From Ianthella basta (taxonomy: Eukaryota; Porifera; Demospongiae; Verongiida; Ianthellidae), in the NCBI GenBank assembly GCA_964019415.1, contig OZ025885.1, positions 3,632,672 through 3,696,671 on the forward strand: a DNA stretch of 64,000 nt, read 5' to 3'. Positions 1 through 13,000 of this stretch are shown here, piece after piece. Every line of letters starts with the position of its first letter. Positions within the stretch are counted from its first letter, which is position 1. The notes beneath the pieces were generated by a model. That model searched no databases. It worked only from the letters and a program-made list of their open reading frames with translations, and was not told the DNA's origin. The translations under genes were made by a program, and so were the position numbers.

Positions 1-1001
1 GTCAAGCGCACTCTGCCCACCACGTATGTCTATGGGATTTAGAATTGCATGTGAAGCAATTGGAATGCTTCTGTGAGATTTAGAACCATTGTTTAAAAGC
101 ATGTTACCATGGCAACATGATCTATGTAATTGCATGTTACTGTACTTTCACTGTACATGTCTGTCATCGCAAATAGTGGCATTCAACGTGTTTTAGAAAG
201 CTGCAAATCATCTTTCTTTGTGTTTCATCATCTATCTATCGAACAAAATGTGTTCATACACACGTGCTAATAGAGTGAAGCTAATGAAAGTCTCTCGCCG
301 GACTCTCCTGTGAGATACAGCTCCTATTATTGACAACGTACACTGTAAAATGACTGCAATCAAGGCTCATCTGTTTGCTAGGCTCGCAATCAACTTTTTT
401 CATATTTTCTGATGTATTCAAAGAACGCAACTGCTTATAGAACAATTCCACGTAACAATATTGTAGTAGAAAGCTTACTTAACTGTTCTCATGTGAGATA
501 CGGCACCAAATATACCAGAAGCTGAACAACCTATTCGCCAATAATGATGCGACATGTGAATTGGATTACCACTTAAGGAGGCCAGCATATTCCTCCTCCA
601 GGCACAAAGTATGATAAACACTGTCATTCAGAATGTTATGTCAGTCGATGAGACAGCTTAGCATTTTCGCAATCCATAATATCTTTCAGGCCATCAGCAA
701 TGTTACATCACCAACTATCAGGGGTGCCCCAGTGCCCATAAGTTTTCTTAGAATCGAAATAATTGTTCCATTCTCCTTTTTGCTAGTAAATTGAAGTGAC
801 AGCAGCAAAACAATTATAAGCTGTTATTCCATTTCACAAGGTGTTACAGCCTTACTTTTTACAGCACAACATCTGGCTGAAGAGGTCACTGATCTAATTC
901 GCACAGCACATACTACAAAAATATAAATGCAACTTTCCTGGTACATACACAATCATGTTTACTGCTGCAGCAGCAAGCGACAGTACACTACAATGAATTA
1001 C
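1..1001. other. REV3L intron after the last placed exon; nothing firm seen
   Basis: I found no recognisable coding segment, repeat or RNA here. The next REV3L exon should begin in phase 0 but could not be placed. Confidence 0.5.
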
Positions 1002-4000
1002 CTTTTTCATAAGGGTCCCGACTGCTTTGTGAAGCACAGTCCCTGGCCTCGGTCTGGAAATCTTTGGCTCTAGTACCACTTCAGAATATTTTTGCTGATC
1101 TGTCTCCATACTCTGCGCAAATGCAGGTGAAAGCTGAGCAGCAGATAGATTGGGGCCATGACCCTGCAGCGCACTACCAATCTGTTTAGGGCTAGCAGTA
1201 AGCTGTTTCAGGGTTGGAGGTGGGACAGCAGGTATGAGATCCACATATGAGCAAGCATCATAGCAGAATTGGGAGTCGATGGGGATAGTTGGACTACTTC
1301 TGTCAACCATTAGAGTGCTGAGTATTACCCTCCAATGCTGGAGATCAGCAGCTCTAGGCCAGCAACTGCGATGACCACTGGTAAAAACAGCCTTGAACTC
1401 TTCTTGCTCCCATGGTATGCAAGATTTCACCAGTAGATCTTTCTCGCCAACAGTTCTGTGTACAGTAAAGTAAATTTATCAGTAGTCCTAAATAACCCAG
1501 GGATGCACACAGAATGCTAGTAAAACATCACATTATAGTGGTAGAGCTTCTCTATGATTAGCTTCCAGGGAAGTACCAGTTAATCATGAGACAGATCATC
1601 ATACAGCTTCACTCAACACTAAATCTGCCATTAATAATCAATCACACAAATACAGTATCATACCGTAAGACCTTACAAAAACTCTGAACCACCATAATTT
1701 TTCACTTTCACTTAGATTATCTCAATAAGAGAATCACTGATCAATTCACGAGTGACACCAAATTATGTGAAATTTATCTGTTTATCACATTTGTAACAAT
1801 CGTCACTGGTAGATTTATGGTTTGAGACAGATTTTGTGGATAAGGCAAGTACAGCCAATACCCCAGCACCACATGGTGAGTTTTGATGTGGTGAAGAACC
1901 TCTGTACTGGGAGAACTTGTGGGGGGATCATGTCATTTACTTGGTATTGACATGAGCCGGGCCTTTGACACCATCAACCAACGCAAGTTACTCCAAGTTA
2001 TGAACACCATAGTAGATGAGGATGAAGGCAGGATGATCAGACTACTGTTGGACAACATCACTCTGGCAGTACAAATAGATAGCATCACAGGCAAACCATT
2101 TGTTTGAGGCATGGTGTAATGTGAAGGCATTAGGCTCCTTGCTAGGCGATCAGCAGGATGTCTGTAGACGAAAGCAACAGGCTGCAATTGCTTTTCAAAG
2201 GATGATGGCACTCTGGTTTTGAAGACAAGAAGTCAGCGAGGATAGACAAATCAGACTCTACAAAGCATACGTCCTTCCAGTCCTCACATACAACATTAGC
2301 ACATGGGGCATCACCCAAAGTGAAGCCAACAGACTGGATGCCTTCATCGCAAACAGCTTCGCTTTTTGATTGGTGTCTTCTATCCGGACCATATCACCAA
2401 CTCTGCCCTATACTGTACAACTGTTGCCATTCTGAGCCCATTTCAACTATTGCTCTATGAGCTTGCTGGCAACTATTTGGTCACATATTGTGACTACCTA
2501 CTTCAATTCCAGTCAATAAAGCCATGATGACTTACCACAGCAAACCCGGTGCACGTAGACGAGGGAGACCAAGAACTACACTCCCAGTTGTGCTACGTGA
2601 AGGCCTCAAGTGCACAAAATACCAACTCAAGACATTAGCAGACCTAGAAGTGCTGTGGACCAAGCACAGGCAAGGGAAGAATGGCAGACCTGACAGAACT
2701 GAACACTAGGCAAAAATGACTGGTGCACAGAACAGATACAGACTCTGAACCCTAAACCCATCACCATTAACAGGTGTATTATTATTATTATTATTATTAT
2801 TAATAGAACTTCTTTACTCAGGTGCCTGTTGAGGAGGCCCTCAGGGTTACAGAGGTGAGACTCACCAGTGACCAATCCCTTACTGGGAGAACTAGCATCC
2901 CAGCACCACAGCTGGTGGAACTCGAACTTTGCTTACGATCCTCTTACTTTCGGTTTGAAGATTCCTTTTATGAGCAGGTAGATGGCACAGCAATGGGCTC
3001 ACCACCCTCGCCTGTTATTGCTAACCTTTACATGGAAAGCCTGGAAGGGGCAGCAGTCAGCTCAGCAGTACTCCAACCTAACCTGTGGGTTTGCTATGTG
3101 GATGACATGTTCGTGATCTGGACAGATGGACAAGGGGAATTGCACCAGTTTCATCAACACTTGAACAACCAACACCCTAACATCCAGTTTACCATGGAAG
3201 AGGAGAGTGGGTGCAAGCTAGCTTTCTCCAATGTCCTTGTCACCAGGAAGGATGAGAGACTACTGACGTCTGTTTACCAGAAACCAACACACACAGAGAG
3301 ATACATTCCCTTCAACTCCCACCACCACCACCAAAAGACTATCACTGGTGTGCTGAGAAGCATGAGGGATTAAGCACATCACATTTGTGACCCTTCTACC
3401 AAGCTACAGGAGCTACACCACCTGGAGAATGTTTTGAAACCAATGGTCCCCCCCCCAGACCTGGTGAAGAAGACACTCCAGGTCCCTCCAAAGTCGGCCC
3501 CTCCCTCCACCAACAAAAGACCCCTAACAGAAGAGCTACAATAGACCCTACAGACCCCCTATGTCCTGTGGTCTGAGTGAGAAGCAGGATAGGATTTGTG
3601 CAGCTCTTGGTATCCATTCGGTCTTCACCCCAGCATGCACCCTGAAGCGGATTGCAATGAATGTCAAGTCATGGCTCCCAGATGAAAGGAAGAAAGGAGT
3701 GGTGTATCAGATCCCCTTCAGCAACTGTGATCATGTGTACACAGGGGAATCGAAGAGAACTCTGAAAGTACGTATGATGGAGCACAAATGGGCCGTGAAG
3801 ATAAGTGACCCTAACAATGGCATTGTGGTCCATGTGGCAAAGAGTCAACACAGTATCGATTGGCCAGGAGCTGAGGTTGTGAGAACAGTGCAAGGGTACT
3901 GGGAACAGTGAATGATTGAAGCCATTGAAATCAGGAGAAGCAAGAGGTTCATGAACCTAGACAAGGGCTTACTACTCCCCTCGCTCAATTATCCCCCACC

Positions 4001-7000
4001 CTCCATCTATCCCTTGTTCTTTCAGTTTACTTGCTTGTCTGCATTTTTATGTAACCTTACTTATTAACTGTAACACACCCAGCCCACATTAGGTAACATC
4101 ATAACATCACCTGGCACTACATCATCACGGTTATTGTAAACAGCCAATCCAAACATCCTGCATTTGATTTATCATTACCAGTTGTGTGCTTTGTATCAGT
4201 GGTATCTTTGTCACATTAATTGTGCATACCTTGTTTTTTGAATATCTTTGGAATTACTGTAGTAAACCTCCTTGTGAGCAACAACTGGAATGCCACATTC
4301 CTTTGCCAGCCTAAGCAGTGCTTCCATTGTTGGAGGTACACAGATCGGTGTGAAATTCAGCAATGCTCCATTTTGTGATTTGCCCTTAGTATTCAAGCAG
4401 ATATACCTTTCTGAATCATGGCTGTGTTTTCTGGGCTGAACTTGAGAAATATCCGGTATGCTATCACTTCTGCTTTCATTGTCTTTTGACCCCAAGTCAC
4501 TTGACTCATTGCATGCCACTGCAAGCTGCATAGTGGCTGTGGATTTGTGTTGCATGGCTACTTCAGATGGGGGGGCATCAGCATCAAACTTCACTGGAGC
4601 AAATACTTGTTGTGATCTTGTATTCATTTGCTTTACAGTTTGTTTTAGTTTGCTTTTCTGAGCCACTGGCACATTGGTGCTGGCTGATATCAACTTCAAC
4701 ACTGTACTCACAGCTTTGATGGTAGACTGATGCTGCTTTTCACTTTCCATGGCTTGAGCTTGATCCACTGTCTCCACTGAAGGCTGCTCAGTCACATCAC
4801 GCAACTCAGGTTCCCTTGATTTGGAAGACAGTGGTGAGAGTACAGCAATGGAAGGTACAACAGGGTGTTTTCCTTCATCATAAGGAACATTGGAACTAAT
4901 TTTTCTAGCCTTCTTCTGCTTGTTTAGAGACAAAGAAACATGTCTGCGTTTCAGCTCAGTACTATGGGATCTTGACTTATGCACATCTGCAGTATCACAG
5001 CCAACAGAAACAGGGTTTGCCAATACATCAGAAATGCCAGGAGAAACAGCATAACTTGGATCAGTCACTGTCACATCAGCACTGCTATGGAAAGTCATTC
5101 CCAGTGACTTTGATGCTTGCAGCAATGCGCCAGTCTTTAACTGTGACACCAAAGGGAACAAAGATGAATGCTTAGCTTTCTCGATTAATGATGAATGAGT
5201 CAGGCCACTAGCCTGTCGGCTGTGCACATGGCTCTGACTATAGCCCTGAGAGGAGATACCAGAATGTGGTAATGTACGAGTAGGTGAAACAAGTGCTTGT
5301 GATGTAGAAGCTGCACTTTGGCCTTTCACCGCATCTAGTGGATGCTTCTTCACAGTGCCCGTGATTTTACTCTTACTGTGACCATTGCTTCCATCCACTT
5401 GAGGAACAGATAGCTTAGGCTCCAAAGCTGTTACGCTTTGCCTGTGCCTGCAGAAATGAGAAGAAAGTGAAAGGTGCACGGGAGAGACATTCATAAACAA
5501 AAGAAACTAAATTGCTTATTTGACTTCTTACATAGTTAAAATGGTATCCAAAGTACAGTATATTGTATATGATGTTACATGTATACCACATTTTACACGC
5601 AGAGTGCAAGTACAGTATACTGTATACGTATGATGTTACATGCATGATATCACTTCCAGTATTCAGCTGCAGGTGGTTGCTGCACTGTTCTTCATAGATT
5701 TAAACACTTTTCTGCCACTGCTGCTCGCTGTGAACTTGGTTTGTCAACCTTGTCTTCCAGAAGAAATCTCCATCTTGCACAAACTGTCTTCAAGTGCCTC
5801 CATTCCCTTTGTCCATCATATTTTTCTCAGCTTTTCTCCACTCCCAGCTCCTCTCCTACCACACTCGGTCTTCCTCTTCCTCTCAGTTGAACCTTCCAGC
5901 AACCAAATCATCTTTTGGTCAAAGGATGTTCAGCTTTGTTGGTGCCTCCATGTGGATCTTCTTTCTTGACTGACTTTTACTATTGGTGTGTGTTTGATCT
6001 AATCTTGCGCCCATTGTTGCCATTTCTGTTATATTTGCAAGCTTACATAATCACAATTAATCCTTATACTGCATGAATGACACAAAATTGAAAAAATGAT
6101 TCACATTTTTTCCTGTTTTTACTTTTCTCTCCTGTCTGTCTTGTACTCTTCTTTTATCTGGTTACTGGGTGCCTGTAGCAACAGCCTATGACTAAAGGCT
6201 CCCCAGTCTAAATATGATGTTATACCTGATACCCACCTACCAGTTCGCTTGTGATTCCAGGATCCCCTGAGGTGTCTTTGACACCTATTAAGACATTTTC
6301 CAATATGCAGGAGGAAACTGAGACGGCCCGTCTGATTGGTGATGATTGGTTGTCAGACTATCACATCACAAAATCACAGACACTTCTCCAAAAGCAGTTT
6401 TCAGATCAGAACAGCCTGCAGAATCCTCGTCTCCTGGCCAACAGACTGCAGTGGGACTCTCGTGCAGACAACTTTGTCCAAATTTTCCATGTTGTTGTCC
6501 TCGCCTACTGTTGCACCCTTCGTGGGACCAGATGGCACTCGGACACCTTCGCGGTGATGTTGTTGCCCCCTTACATCATGGTGACAATCCGGCATGGGGT
6601 TGGTCTAGCTACGTTTTTCTTGTTACAGTTTATTTACACCTGTCACAATCCTTTTTCTGTATTTTCGGGTAAAAACGATGTTATAACATCATGGCGGACG
6701 GATGACGCCGACCAATCACATACAGCGTGGAGGAGGGCTCTACCAGTTAAACATGATGCCCTTTGGATAGTGTAATGCCCCCGCAACCTTCCAGCAACTA
6801 ATGGACACGTTGCAGGCTTGCAGTGGGATTGTTTGGGCGCCTGGTTTACCTAGATGACATCATCATCTTTGGTAGAAGCTTCAAGGAACATCTGACAGCA
6901 GTATGCCTGGTGCTGGAATGCCTTGAACAATCTGGTCTGAAGCTGAAACCCATCAAATATTACCTGTGTCAATCTGAAGTGCAATATATGGGGCATGTGG

Positions 7001-10000
7001 TTTCAGTACAAGGTGTGGCAGTAGACCACTCCCTGTTCTGCAGGCCAAGGAGAAAGCATCCAAGCCAACTGTCGAGGATGTGAAGAGTCAATCCCATTAC
7101 TACTGCAGGCTTGTTCAACTGTGGGAACAGTTGGTTGTAGATAGCAGGGTGTTGCAGCAATGTTACAAGATTGAAGACAGCTCAGGTTCGCACCTTCAGT
7201 TTGTGGTTCCCCAGTCCCTCTGCAACCAGGTACCGAAGGAAGCACATGGAGGGGCTATGTCAGGCCATTTGGGGCAGGACAAGTTACTGGCGCCAAGTTT
7301 AACAACCGCGGATCATGGAAGAAGACAGTGCAGTTGCCCGCTACTTGAGTGTGGAAAATACCCAACCGGGTTTAGCAAAAATAAAAAGAGATCGTTGAGG
7401 AGAAAGGCAATGGAGTCTATGAGCAGTAAGTACTTGTTCGAACCCCTTCAATTCAGAGTGGGGGTGCTTACGTGAACTGTATTGCTGCAAAAGGCTGAAT
7501 GAATGGGGGACCTGACATTTAGCTAAGAATATAGCGGCTCCGCAAACCTCTTGCATATCTGATAGTCTTTCGCAGCCCGGTCCGTTACTAGTGTGGTCCG
7601 ATAAATCCAACCCAGAGCAGTTTTACTGGCCTGGATTCCATGATGATGTGAAGCTGTGGTGTGAGACATGTGAGGATTGTGTCTGGCGCAAAGAATCTAC
7701 CCCCAAGTGCAGGGCACCACTCAGCACTATCTACATTGGCAATCCCATGCAGTTGGTAGCTGTTGATATCAGGCCCTTTTCCAGTGACACCTAATGGCAA
7801 CCAGTCACCCCTTTCACATGGACACTTTCAAACCGGGTCAAACCCAGTTTCACACCTTTGAGGTGTGGAATTTTGATTTCCTAACTGGGTTAACCCAATT
7901 TGCACGACCCAGTTCCGGAGGGGTTTTGAGTCTTTTGACTTTCAACCCAGTTGTAACAAGGTTCATGGTGTTAGAAAATGGTGGAAAGGGGAAAGATGTG
8001 GTCGGATGGTGAAACATCGGTACTGGTGGACATGTGGAGTGAGAATTCGATCAATAAACTTCTGTTGGGCTCGAAAAGGACTTCAAAAGGTCTACAATAA
8101 GATTGTAGAGGTGCTTGCTGCTCACAAGTACAAGTAAACTGTCAAGCAGTGCCAGGACAAGGTGAAGTCATTGAAGAAGTGTTATAAAGGTGCGATTGAC
8201 AAGAGAATGAAGAGCGGTGAAGCCAATGAGAGCAATGACAAGATATCAGCCATGAATTTGTCATGGTTTGACGCTATGCATGCAGTCATGAAGAACAGAG
8301 CGATCACCAATCCACCCCATTTTTGCAGCAACAGGCAGAATGAGTAAGGCAGCCAGACTGGTGTCATTGCTGGCAGTGAAATGTGATAAGCTGTAAAGGC
8401 AAATGATGAACACTATCAGGTGTATGATCAGATTCTCACTACTGAAGTCACAGATCAGATCTATCAGAGGATCAAGATCATTGACGGGTCATGTAGTAGG
8501 CTGTCAAGACCCCAAACAGTCTGATCACCAGCAAGGGGTGTCCCCTCCATTTAACTCTTATGATGAAGAAACAAAATAACATTAGATCTCAATGAAGAAC
8601 ACCTTTTTGATCATTACTTTGGATGTAACTTTAAGGTTATTATGAGTGCTGTAAGCTTATGTTATTTTTCTAGTGCAAAATGCATAACCATGGAGCTGTA
8701 CCACAGAACATCCTTAATCATGCATACCAATTCCCATTTCATAGGTACAAACTGGGACTGGAACAAGAGAACAGCTCTGTAGATCTATTTCAAAAAACCA
8801 CACAAGTTTGTGCGTTTTGTTACGGTTGGTAAGAAAGCTGCATGCCAAAAGTTAAGGATAGGACTTTTGTGGTGTGGCAACAACTGTCATTCCATAACAT
8901 GCTGTAGGACTATTTAGTAGCTTCAGTAAAGAGCTATACAGTAAGCAAGGTGGATGGTTCATTGACAAACTGGACCTCTGGCTCAAACACATTCAGCATA
9001 TAAAGTGGAAAGCGAAGAAATCATAGCCCTGCTGTGAGTACTTGTGTCGGACGATAGTCAATGGACCAATTGATATGGATTGCTTCTGAATCATTTTTGA
9101 GGATGGAAAGAGGGGGGGGGTAGCAACAATGAGGACATGCTCTTGGTCAATGCTGCCTTGGAGGAGTGGATCTACAAAGTAGCAGATATAGCTAAGAAAG
9201 CCAGAAAAGATGGATGTCAGTGATGAACATGTGTGAGGAAGCTTACAGATGGCACACAGAGTACACAGATCCCAATGACTCTCTGTATTATTGAAGCAAA
9301 GCAGCAAGACAACAGCAACCCAAATGAAATCAGAAAGCACTGGCATCAGCATCTCAATGAGTTCCTGAGCTTTCCCAGTGAGTACAGCAAGGAAGTCATC
9401 AATAGATTACTCAAACACTCCTCTATCTAGAACTGGTACTCCAGATGTGCTGTTGGAGGCATTAAGCAAATCGCAGCTGCAAAGGCTGGAATCCCCTCCT
9501 AAGATCCCGGTACCTGGCAGCACAAAATTTACATGATAAGACTACTCCAGATCATGGAGGATGTGGAGGTCAGATACAGATGTTAGCGACTGGAAGGATG
9601 ATATCATTGTGCTCATTCCAAAGAAGGGAGATTTGAGGAAGTGCATCAATTGGAGAAGTAACAGTTTGCTGGATGAATGTACAGTACCTAGCTAGGAAGG
9701 CTATAAGTAATAGCAGAAGAGACCCTGTGAGAGACCAGCCATGGCTAAAGCAACTAAAGAGCAGACACACAAGATTGTGTGAGTTCACTGTTGAAGTACC
9801 TTTGTAATGGGTTGATATCCATTGACCCCTGGCAAGCCTGCCCAACTGGCAAGCAATGGCGAATGACCGCACAAAATGGAAAGAGTTCATTCATTGACTA
9901 CTGCAGTAAATCAAGTACCTAAATCCTCCCCAATGTCCTTATGGACAAGGAGTAGGAGAGGAGCAATGAAGGTGTTGGAGTTGGTGAAGATTAAGCAGGA

Positions 10001-13000
10001 GTTGGAAGGTTAGACTAGAAGAAATAAGCGTGAAGAGGGGACTAAGAAAGTGTTTGTTAGACAGATAGAGGGGAAGAGGCATGTTTACAGTAAGATGAAC
10101 TGACAATTTTCAATAATCTCAATAAAGATACACAAGGAAGAGGTGGTTGTATGTATGTTTCCAGGCCTGCAGGATACATAAGTATACAGGAAGAACAAGA
10201 CGCCATTCTATGATGACTGAGGCACATGGCCTTGCTACATTACTCTGTCTACACCTTCTTCAGCTCTTGTTCAAGAACCGCAGAATGTGGTCACATGACT
10301 GATAGTAGACATACATGCAATAAGCTGCGGCTACAGTCAGCTTGTGGGCTGCTCTGAAGCAAATCCACGGTGGTGCATTTGCCCGTCATTCTAGTTACAC
10401 TGTGCCGTTTGATTCTAGTCAATGTTTTTGAATTGGTCTAGGTTGGTGTGCAGCCTGCAGCTAGCTGACACATAAGAACACAAAGTGACTAACAACTTAC
10501 TCAACTTGTTCCTCTGTGTCCCAAAATGCCTGTGACATGTGCAAGGTTTCCGCTTCATCATCCTGATGCTCACAGAGCAGCTTGAACAGGTTATCCATGT
10601 CAGTACTTGCCTCACTATCTATACTGCCAATATTTTCCTCATTGCCTATGTTTATTTGTCCGCAGCTGTTAGGTGAGAGTAGTGGTAACAGTTCTGTGAT
10701 CAGTGGTCTGGCAGCACAAAACGGTGAAATGCCAAGCTTAGGTATTGGTGTACTGGGTGTAGATGGTGTCTGAGAGAAAGGCAAAATACAATCATGAGCA
10801 TTTCCTTCTGTTCCTCTGTTATCACCTGCTTCTGGAAGCTGAGTTGCGGTATAACTTTCATCAGACTGAGCTGAATCATGTGTTAGTGAATGGCAGAATG
10901 AACTGTCAACATGACCACTGCATACAGACTGAACAAGAACATCTGCCACTGACAGACTGACAGGAGACACTTGGCTTCTAGGATTGCTTTGTGTTTGCTG
11001 TGATGGTGTAGATGCTAACTGCAGTAGCAGTGTGAGGACATCATCATCACTTGCATGAGCTGCAGTATAGAATGTAGAAGAAATTCAAGCAAGACAAGTC
11101 ACAAACCTAAGTCAACCAGCCCCCGGCAACAATAGTTTTGCATAGCAGGCTGGTTGGCATTAGTATGTTCAGGGATTAACACTAGCCCCCCTATTATGAT
11201 ACAGGACAAAATATTAATGGCACATCACGAATTTACTACCTATATCCAAACATCTGTGTCAGTTACAGTGGTGAAATAGATGCTTTTGATGTGCATGGAT
11301 GGCGTACTGACAAGAAACCTATTGGATAGTAATATTATGCTAACAAAGCAAGTAACGAATAGATACAAACATTTTTAGCTGAAACATTGCCCAAACGGAA
11401 CTTAAGTGCAATTAGACACCCCCAATGTCCTGATAGCTTAAAAAAAGTGCCGAGTAGCCAAAATACTTAAGGGAATCAATGTAATATTTCTCCATCTTAT
11501 GATTAAGAAAATACACCTTCGAACTGCCATACCTTGCACAGCTATAAGAAGACCTGCAAACAACTGGCTACCACTGAACAAACACAACTTGTGAAAAGGT
11601 CCTATATATGCTGATTAAAAAGCTCACATATATACAGAGTCTGACCTGGCAGGTTTAGGCTCTCTTTGCTTGCAATGTCCTTGTCAACACAATAACTGTT
11701 GTCGCTCAGATCTTCCTCTGTATCAGTTCCTAACCAAAGAGATAAGAGGGAACAAAGAAAAGTAATGATAGGAATCACAGGTTGTGCAGTTTTAGTGTTT
11801 ATATTCGTGCAGATGTGACAAAAGGGGCCACTTGTCGCTATGTATAAAGTGTCCCTACGGATGAAAACATGCAACTGAGTGATGTTTTTAGTAAATTCGG
11901 ATATTTGCGTCTTTCATACCTGTGGTATTGTCCCAACGCCCTGGCAAAGTTTGAAACCCGTAGTCCTCTCCTGCACTTCAAACCAGGAAGAATAGTAACG
12001 CTGTCGCTATGTTTAGGGATATAATAATGAAAAGGTTACGGGCGTATTTTTGCACATTGAGTGAGCGTATCTCGGGAATGGGAGCAGATATTGAAGTGCA
12101 ACAAAGTGCAATGAAGAGCTCATCTACTGTGCTTCCACCCAGTACTACTAACACAAAATCGACAAATAGCAACAAGTGGGCCCTTTTGGCAAATCTGTTC
12201 ACATATTGCCTAGGCTTTGTATTCACCATGTGGTATAAGTCCTCCTGCAGGGAAGATATCTATTACTAATCCAGTGGAACATAATAAAGTAAATGAATGC
12301 TACAATTTTGCCTGGCCTATGATAAATATCCAGAAGCCTAATCCACACATTTCACCAAGAAACTTCTTATGTTATTGATATAATCTGTTTTCTACCAATG
12401 CCCAAGCAACTACAATTCTTGGCAGGGGTTCATCAGTATATGGTTGAGGGTACACCACTATGCATCAATATAAATGCACCATACATTAAGTATTATTCCA
12501 TGTGCATTTGTATTAGCACTTTGCGGGCTGCTTGTAGAAGAATGAAGGCCTAATTAAAAATCTGCCACATTTAGAAGTCTTAAAATCACTCATACTTTCT
12601 AGGCACACCTAGTGCATGCACATGAGGGCTTTCACATCCCCAGGACATTATTTAATTATATTATATTATTTACTTTACCACCACCGCCACCACCATCACA
12701 CAGTGCAAGGGCAGCAGCAATTGGTATGTACTTATTGTATTTACAGACAAAGGGGCTGCCCTTGTGCAAGTAACAGTTGTTTGCTGCATCGGGCACTCCA
12801 ATGGTGTTCCTGCTTGTCCTGACCCTCTGTAACTCGCGCTGCATGGTAGTCTTTTCCACCACCAACTAATTGGGCGGGGTTTGGGGGTGCTGATGGGCTA
12901 GAGTGCAAGGTACAAGGTTCCAGAGGTTCAAGGGTTGGACTCCAATTCTAAAATTAAGGCCTAGCTGGCATATATATCACGATCATATGGCACTTCAATG

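Noticed and set aside
550..640. Possible next REV3L exon on the minus strand, with an EEEY segment like the KEEY of human REV3L
   Set aside because: Splice phase and surrounding residues do not support it; too short to separate from chance.
6251..6775. 174-codon ORF before the gypsy fragment
   Set aside because: No gypsy motif until 6756; composition looks non-coding.
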